A stretch of 64,000 bases of DNA from Deroplatys truncata (lineage: Eukaryota; Arthropoda; Insecta; Mantodea; Mantidae): positions 157,924,052-157,988,051 of the forward strand of contig CM060977.1 of NCBI GenBank assembly GCA_030765065.1. Reading direction: 5' to 3'. This document shows, in pieces, positions 58,076 to 64,000 of the stretch. Made by a program: the position numbers and the translations under genes. Position 1 is the first letter of the stretch. Every line of letters begins with the position of its first letter. Under the pieces are notes generated by a model that was given only the letters and a program-made list of their open reading frames with translations, had not been told where the DNA came from and made no database searches.

Positions 58076-58209
58076 TACATTTACGCTATTTCTGATTGAA
58101 TGTATATTTGTTGTAATATTGGTATTTTCTATTAACTTCAGTGATATTCGTAGAATGAGGTAGAAAACTTTGATAGTTTATTGTGTGTTACACATTTTTA
58201 TATAAAATT

Positions 58210-58295
58210 AATTTTCAGATACATTGAGCCGTCCAGACAGAGGGGATACGCCTACGATTTACATTCCCATCTAGTGCTGTGGTTCGAGTCCCGAA
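58210..58295 (+). repeat. tRNA-like SINE head
   Basis: GTGGTTCGAGTCCCGAATGG (58278-58297) is a good B box, preceded by a GAGCCGTCCAGACAGAGGG stretch at tRNA spacing. Probably a SINE head rather than a tRNA. Confidence 0.45.
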
Positions 58296-58444
58296 TGGTG
58301 ACTGAATCTGAAGGTATGTTATTAAGTTTGAGCAAGTTATTAAGTTTCCAGCATTAGCTGAATGAAAGGTTAAGTTTTTCAGTTAATCACGATATATGAT
58401 GAATCATTTGTAGAATACTTATAAAAATAGCTTACTGTGAGTAG

Positions 58445-58540
58445 AGAAAGTCTTAGATGGCAGAGCAGTGGTATGGCAAGTTAAAGATTGCTGGTTTGAA
58501 TCCCAGGCATGGCATTGAATTTTTTGTCTGATTGTATATA
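58445..58540 (+). repeat. SINE related to the dimeric element at 37873
   Basis: GGTTTGAATCCCAGGCATGG followed by CATTGAATTTTTTGTCTGA shares the B box and tail (GGCATTGAATTTTTCAGTCA type) with the two units at 37.9-38.4 kb, so all three belong to one tRNA-derived SINE family. Confidence 0.6.
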
Positions 58541-58549
58541 CTCATCCAC

Positions 58550-58962
58550 TATTCTGTATATGCAAACAACCCATGCTCTTTTCAGTGAAGGTTCCATGAA
58601 TCTTTTCAATGAATTGGATCTTTTGAATGATCCCTTGATCTGTTATTTATAGTGAACATTTTAACACACTAAGTATTTTAAACGCTTTTCATATACAGCG
58701 CATTACATCCGAGGTACTATGGGAGGTTAGGTTTTTTTATATAAGCTTAGGTTTCTGAATTTATGGAATATTATCATTAGGTTAGTTTATTTATTTATTT
58801 ATATATATAAGCTTAGTTTTCTGAATTCACAGAAGGTTAGTAATTTTTTTAATGAAAAGTGTTTAAAATTTCACTATAAATAACAGTTCGAAGGATCCTT
58901 CAAAAGATCTGATTCATTGAACATTCAATGAAAAGATCCATGGATCCTTTGCGTATACTGAA
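58550..58962. mobile_element. MITE-like inverted repeat element
   Basis: Ends TTCTGTATATGCAAA (from 58550) and, on the other strand, TTCAGTATACGCAAA (from 58962) are 15-bp TIRs with three differences. Further inward the arms pair again: GGATCTTTTGAATGATCC, then CTGTTATTTATAGTGAA (58617-58655) against its complement at 58880-58925, with one arm carrying a short insertion. The centre holds a direct duplication of TATAAGCTTAG-type sequence. No coding capacity. No target duplication recognised. Confidence 0.55.
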
Positions 58963-60344
58963 TTTTATTTTGTTCAAGTAACACAAGGTGGTGGTGGTTT
59001 TACAATAAAAGTGTTATTTCCTTCTCATTTAGCACTTTATCAACCAAACTTTTTTGCCACTTTTTAACGGTTTCCCAGTTTTGTGTTAAAACAGCTTATT
59101 CACACTACGCACTTCTTCCTTTGTCATGACAACTCAAACACTAACTGATAAAATCGAAGATTTTATGAGCATATGAGTGCTAGCATATTATGAATGACTG
59201 TTTGCTTATCATATATCCTGTGTTATGCAAAGAGTTTATTTGGTACTCAGATAGCACAGCTGCGAATTCATTGCTGCATTTCTCATATAGGCAAGAGAAT
59301 AGCAGTCATCCATACAGTTTGTAATTAACAAAAAGATACTCTTTGATTGTTAATGCAATAGTAGGTAGAATTAAGAAAATCATATTTTGTAATCTCATAA
59401 CAGTTGTTATATATCCATTACCTTTAAGAATGAGTTCTTACGATAACCGCAATAAAATGTGTAGTTCTATACCTTTCCTACTCCAATATTTCATGATGCA
59501 ATACGTTTAAGGAACTATTTACATTGGCGTAAGCGTAGTGCTTAGTTTCATGACAAGAGGAAGCATATGCTTTGTTTACATCAGAGAGAACTCTGGTTTA
59601 CAGTGGATAGTGTGTAATATAATCACAAGGTGTTTGTAACCACAAATTTTTCCTTAATGTAAGCAATTTCTCATTTCAGAAACCTACTTTTAAGGGTAGT
59701 TTAAACATGTGTGTTCTATTTAATTCTAGGATATACACAATGGAAAGTTGGAGTTAAGTTGTGGCTATTTGTGTCCAGTGATGGTGCTTCAAGTCAGAGC
59801 ACAGAGAGTGACAATGACATTAATAGTGTTAAATGGTGTGGTGAAACTTGCTAATGACATTTATTGCACTGCTAATAGCGATTTAGTGAATGACAAACAA
59901 TAGCTATAGTATTGCATATAATGTGTGCAGAAGTTTCTTTGTAGGAAATGGAGTTAAGTTATTCATGTCAAATTGTATTGCGCTATCTAAGAGTAGAATA
60001 AAATAACAAGTGTCAAACATGTGTTATTCTTCCAATTTTCCTGTCAAATTCCACATCCTACTGTTGGTTGGTTGCAAGTTCAAACAAACCATGGAGGCAG
60101 TTTAAATGCAAAAGATTTTACTATGAAGCATGCAGAAGAAATTATTGCAAGGTGCTTGATCTCATTCACTCTCAAAAATTTAAATGTGACCATTATGTAT
60201 TATGAAATAGAAACGTTCAGCAACCACTATTAACCTCAATAATATTATATAAAAAGCAATGTATGTGCCGACTATTGGATAATTTAATAAGTTACACAGG
60301 AATAAACAGTTGTGTTTTTCATACTAGCCTAGCTGTGAGGTGTT
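58963..60344. other. Intergenic, nothing recognised
   Basis: Short frames only (for example 60021-60233, unrecognised). Confidence 0.4.
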
Positions 60345-60536
60345 CAGCTGATCATAATTGTGTTCTAATATTGTATTGCTACAGATGACAGTGACAAGTT
60401 ATTTTATGTGAGCTTTAATCGACTTCTTTAAAAAGAAATTTGAATACCTCAAAGTGCAATCACGATTATTGAAGCTCACGTAATTAACTTTGTACGTCAT
60501 CAGTAGCGATACAGTGTTAGAACATATGATCAGCTG
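60345..60536. mobile_element. 192-bp foldback (hairpin MITE)
   Basis: Arms begin CAGCTGATCATA (60345-60356) and its complement TATGATCAGCTG (60525-60536). They continue to pair with scattered differences through TGTTCTAA, TTGCTAC, GATGAC and GTGAGCTT toward a centre near 60437. Internal blocks pair in the same order on both sides. No TSD seen, no coding capacity. Confidence 0.6.
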
Positions 60537-60738
60537 GGCAGACAGCTAGGCGGGTATGAAAAATACAGCTGTAGTAGCTACGAGTGACGTCATCATCCGT
60601 GAGCACGATTTTTCATAGTTTAGTTCCATCCCCGATCACTACTCACGCTGCGATCGCCTTCGTGTTTCCACCAATTTAACACTAGGGTTGCACTTCTTAT
60701 ACTTTGGTGTTCTGTGGTTTCCTACATCAACAATAAAT

Positions 60739-61717
60739 ATGGATTGGGGTATAAATGAAAACAGAATTGTAGTGATTGCTCTTTATAAGTGTGGTAAGAA
60801 ACCTACTGGAATTTGTTTACCGAACTGTCAAGGGATTCATTGAATCTTCCTCTTTTGAAGACTTACCAAGATCTGGCAGGCCACATACCATAAGGACTTC
60901 AGGAGTGGTCAAAGCAGTAAGAGAACAAATACGTTGAAACCCACTCCGGAAGCAAAAAATAATGGCCAGAGAGTTAAATGTATCTGCCAAATCCATGTCT
61001 CAGATTTTCAGAGAAGACCTTCATATGAGAGCTTATCAACAGTCAGTGGGACATTTGTTAACCTCAAACCTAAAGAAGATCAGGTACGAAAGATAAAAGA
61101 GGCTGTTACAGTGGCATGCTCAGAATGGTCATGAAAATAGCCTCTTCACAGAAGATGAGAAAATTTTCACAGTGGAGGAGAAGTACAATAAGCAAAATGA
61201 TAAAATATATGCACAGAGCTCAGAGGAAGCTAAAACATCAGTCCCCCGTGTTCAGAGAGGGCACCACCCAGCATCAGTGATGGTTTGGTGGGACATGTTA
61301 CATCAAGGAGTAAAAACAGGAGCCAGACGGTATGAAGAGGACATCCTAGAGAGAGTTGTGAGACCCTTGAACACCACACTCTTCAAAGGAAGCCATTGGC
61401 TCTTTCAGCAAGAGTCAGTCCCAGCTCACAAGGCTAGAACAACTAAAGCATGGCTCAGGGAGAATGCTCCAGAATTCTTTGCAGCAGAAGACCGGCCCTC
61501 TGGCAGCCCAGACCTGAACCCACTGGACTATAGGCTTTGGGATATCTTATAGAGTAGTAAGGTCTGTGCTAAACCTCACTCCAGTTTGGAATCTCTAGAG
61601 CGACATCTTGTAAAAGCAGCACAGGAAATTCCTCAAGATGTCATCCATGCTGCAGTAGCAGACTGACCTAACAGATTGAGGTTCTCTGTAAAGGCCAGAG
61701 GTGATAATTTTGAATAA
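60739..61717 (+). pseudogene. maT/mariner-like (DD37D-type) transposase relic
   Basis: Starts at ATG 60739 (MDWGINENRIVVIALYKCGK). In shifted frames it continues KIMARELNVSAKSMSQIF (60950-61010, helix-turn-helix), then FTEDEKIFTVEEKYNKQNDK (first Asp), HHPASVMVWWDMLHQG, GSHWLFQQESVPAHKA, SGSPDLNPLDYRLWDIL and RLRFSVKARGDNFE before TAA 61715-61717. Catalytic spacing from QQE to the D of PLDY is 37 residues, the maT signature, and the terminal VxAxGxxFE fits. The second catalytic Asp is Glu here (QQES where QQDS is usual). Several frameshifts and in-frame stops (61550, 61664). Dead copy; TIRs not confidently found. Confidence 0.72.
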
Positions 61718-61780
61718 CTTATAGTGTAAGAATGTTCATTAGTCACTGAATTAAAATATATATGTGATATCTTTTTGTGC

Positions 61781-62250
61781 TTTAATTTAAAATAAAGAGA
61801 GTTGAGGGTTGTTACACTACATCACTAAAATATTCTTACTTGAACGCGTTTCAGGAGACGGCTTGTTCCCATCGTCAGCATGTTCTCAACTGATGTTTCC
61901 GGTCATCGTCTGGGGAATGTATGTGGCTAGTGGTGTTCTCTGGTGCTGGGCTGATGAACCTCCAAAGGCTGCTGGGTGGCGGCAGTTCAAAATTCATTAA
62001 GTGATTCCTGTGTTTGACGATATGTATTTTTTCCCATCCCAGCACCAGAGAACACCACTAGCCACACACATTCCCCAGATGATGACCGGAAACATCAGTT
62101 GAGAACATGCTGACGATGGGAACAAGCCATCTCCCGAAACGCGTTCAAGTAAGAATATTTTAGTGATGTAGTGTAACAACCCTCAACTGTCTTTATTTTA
62201 AATTATGACACATCACTGTTACTAGCTTCTAAATCTTCAAAATTAGTCAA
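61781..62250. mobile_element. Second foldback element with hammerhead-like arms
   Basis: Inverted repeat with 167-bp arms (61784-61950 and 62038-62204) and an 87-bp loop; the arms differ at only a few bases. An 11-bp direct repeat TCTTTTTGTGC at 61770-61780 and 62251-62261 flanks the whole and is a possible target duplication, leaving about 46 bp of asymmetric sequence at the right. Architecture (paired arms, one-sided asymmetric piece, hammerhead-like core, duplication over 10 bp) matches the element at 49573, but the sequence is unrelated except for the core. The same 40-odd-residue frame is read from both strands as a by-product of the palindrome. Confidence 0.65.
62110..62146 (+). ncRNA. 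Hammerhead-like motif in right arm of second foldback
   Basis: CUGACGA (62110-62116, core CUGANGA), an extra U, GGGA/UCCC stem II (62118-62121 with 62132-62135), GAA (62136-62138), then ACGCGU (62139-62144), self-complementary as in dimeric Penelope hammerheads, then U and C. Stem I is weak (CA-UG plus two pairs after a mismatch). The left arm carries a near copy on the minus strand. Weaker candidate than 49775. Confidence 0.35.
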
Positions 62251-62261
62251 TCTTTTTGTGC

Positions 62262-62749
62262 CTTTTATTTTAAGACATGTCGCTTCTTAATCATAGGACA
62301 GAACTTGTGACTGGACTGTGTACATAAAATTGTTTGATAATGCACTCTTGCACCCCAGTTTTCTGCATTTAAATGCAATATGATCCAATGATGATAAAGA
62401 ATAACTAAACTGTTTAGAAATCTCACAAAAGAGAGCTATTAAAATACTTTTTGACTCCAATATTTTTAAGACCTCCACAGAAGTATTTAAGGAAAAAATA
62501 TAGAATCAGTTAACTCTTCCAAATATGGAATAAAAAGTATATTACATAGTGCTGCCAAAACATACAACAGTCTCCCATTTGATATCAAAGCATCATTTAA
62601 CTTTTCTCAGTTCAAAAACAAACTCTTCAAGTACCTACTCAACCAATAATGTAATTCCTAATAACTTGAAAACAGAAAACCTTGTGGTGTTTGTTGAAAT
62701 ATTTAATAAATGTTACCCACACACTTTAAATAGGTTAAAAAGTATATAC
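62262..62749. other. Intergenic, nothing recognised
   Basis: Short frames at 62287-62478 (minus) and 62549-62782 (plus) have no similarity that I know. Confidence 0.4.
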
Positions 62750-63640
62750 TTTTTTACTTTCTCTACTACGTATAGTAAGTAGGGGAAGTATTGCATTCCA
62801 CCCAAAAATTCGATACCGAGATTTCACCGGAAATACATGTTTTGAGACCTCCTGAATCCAAAAAAAGCATTTTTGGAAACATGTCCGTGTGTGTGTCTGT
62901 GTGTCTGTGTGTGTGTGTGTGTCTGTGTGTGTGTCTGTGAACAGCATAACTCAGAAACGAACAGTCGGATAAACACCAAACTTGGTATTGAGGTTCAGTA
63001 TCTTCCAGAGATGTGACACGAAGGTTTTCAAGAAAATCCCCCCACCCCAGACTACCCTTTACATGGAAGATTTTTCGAAAATTTTAATTTTCTCAAAAAT
63101 GGCTCTAACGATTTTGATGAAAATATCATATGTTTAAGATAATGTCATGAGAAATGAAATGTATATGTCGAATTTTCTGGGAATGTCTCCAAAAGTATTC
63201 TTCATTGTGAACGACTTTTGCATAACTGGTAAACCATAAGAGATAGACAAAATGTTACTACACAAAAAATGTAGATCGCGTTAAAATACACAATTTATGT
63301 CATATACATTTCTTTTGTTGAGTGAACCGTTTTCGAGATATTGCTTGTTATTTCCTTAAATTTTCCAATACTTATACTTTTTCTCAAATTCGTTATTCAT
63401 TTTTTTTATGTCCTGGACATGCTAAGAGAATGGAATGCGTCATATAGCAACCAGCGTTAAAATATTTGACTATCGCTTAAAAGCTACCATATTTTCCTTG
63501 CATCTACAAGAAAATTACCAATAAGATTAACATCTCGATATCTCGATTAACATGAAGCATATGGAGAATAGGCGTTTGTAAAATTAGGTTGTACAAGAGT
63601 AGAGAAAGTTATGTGAGTGTAACACATCAGATTTTTTTTT
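62750..63640 (+). repeat. Family R dispersed repeat, plus orientation
   Basis: Starts TTTTTTACTTTCTCTACTAC and ends AACACATCAGATTTTTTTTT. It has an expanded (TG)n/(TGTC) stretch at about 62887-62940 where other copies have about 14 bases. All other core blocks agree with the copies at 12151 and 34334. Confidence 0.92.
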
Positions 63641-64000
63641 GTTCTTTCTTTACTTGTGTACTCTTTTTATGTGTATTTGTCCTTTTGTATTTTGCTTACC
63701 ACCTCAGTTATAAAGGGCAGTCCGACCTAGAGCAGCGTGCTCATTGGGACCTACTTTGTAAATAAATAAATAATGTAGACACATTTATGTTGCCAAGTTT
63801 TATGTAAAATTATTTTTAAAGCCTTTTTATACACACTCTTGTGTGTACATCATTTTGCTGTCATCCAAAGTTCCTCACTTGTTTATAAGGGTACTCATTC
63901 CACCTTAGGTTGATGCTTTAAGCAAGCTATGGGTAAACAAGCAATTTTTTCAATTTCAATTTATTCAATTAATACAATCACTTCTTTTACATAGTAATTT
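63641..64000. other. Right edge, nothing recognised
   Basis: No gene recognised. A short run of AAATAAATAAATAA (63760-63773) could be the tail of a retroelement; a CAGTCCGACCTAGAGCAGCG block precedes it. Confidence 0.35.

Noticed and set aside
61809-62179. Identical 60-residue proteins on both strands
   Set aside because: A by-product of the 167-bp inverted repeat, not two genes.
62735-62947. 70-residue frame and similar ones at 34274-34531, 39258-39523, 18984-19199 with Cys-Ser-Gln-Thr-Asp-Thr-His repeats
   Set aside because: These are the same non-coding region of family R translated through its (TG)n microsatellite. The frames differ in length between copies and have no start or family support.
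1-64000. CRISPR arrays, bacterial operons or phage genes
   Set aside because: The DNA is spliced eukaryotic sequence; repeats are dispersed transposon-type with no regular spacer pattern.

Overview
The window is AT-rich eukaryotic DNA and almost certainly comes from an insect with a large, repeat-filled genome. Two host genes can be read through their splice sites. One is an icarapin-like gene on the plus strand, with exons between 9543 and 16667. The other is RpL9, the gene for 60S ribosomal protein L9, on the minus strand from 56673 down to 32269. The two genes converge. An icarapin-family protein, together with piggyBac, mariner, maT and other insect-type transposase remnants, points to an insect. 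The roughly 24 kb span of a 189-residue ribosomal protein gene fits a large-genome lineage (for example a polyneopteran), but I cannot name the species.

Layout. 1-9500: no confident host exon; a hAT-like element with an 8-bp duplication, a LINE fragment, a Tc1/mariner-type transposase fragment and an old copy of a dispersed repeat that I call family R. 9543-16746: four icarapin-like exons. The protein can end in two ways, by reading on into the last intron (8 residues) or by splicing to a 117-codon terminal exon. The signal-peptide exon was not found. 17-32 kb: spacer holding R copies, a SINE with a 14-bp duplication, two decayed copies of a multicopy insect gene family, an antisense reverse-transcriptase fragment, a Tc1-like element and a jerky/Tigger-type fragment. 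32269-56673: RpL9, with a 22-nt 5' TOP-like first exon, four coding exons and introns full of pogo-like, Tc1/mariner-type, Penelope-like, piggyBac and SINE sequences. 56.7-64 kb: foldback elements, tRNA-like repeats, a maT-type transposase relic and another R copy.

The least ordinary things are these. Family R has seven copies of about 0.85 kb in both orientations, which I cannot assign to any class. Two foldback elements (49.6 and 61.8 kb) carry hammerhead-ribozyme-like cores in both arms, as reported for Penelope-like elements. A 501-bp dimeric tRNA-derived element has its first unit enclosed by 71-bp inverted repeats and is flanked by 12-bp direct repeats. The icarapin-like gene has alternative C-termini. 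All transposase and reverse-transcriptase genes seen here are broken, so no autonomous element is evident.
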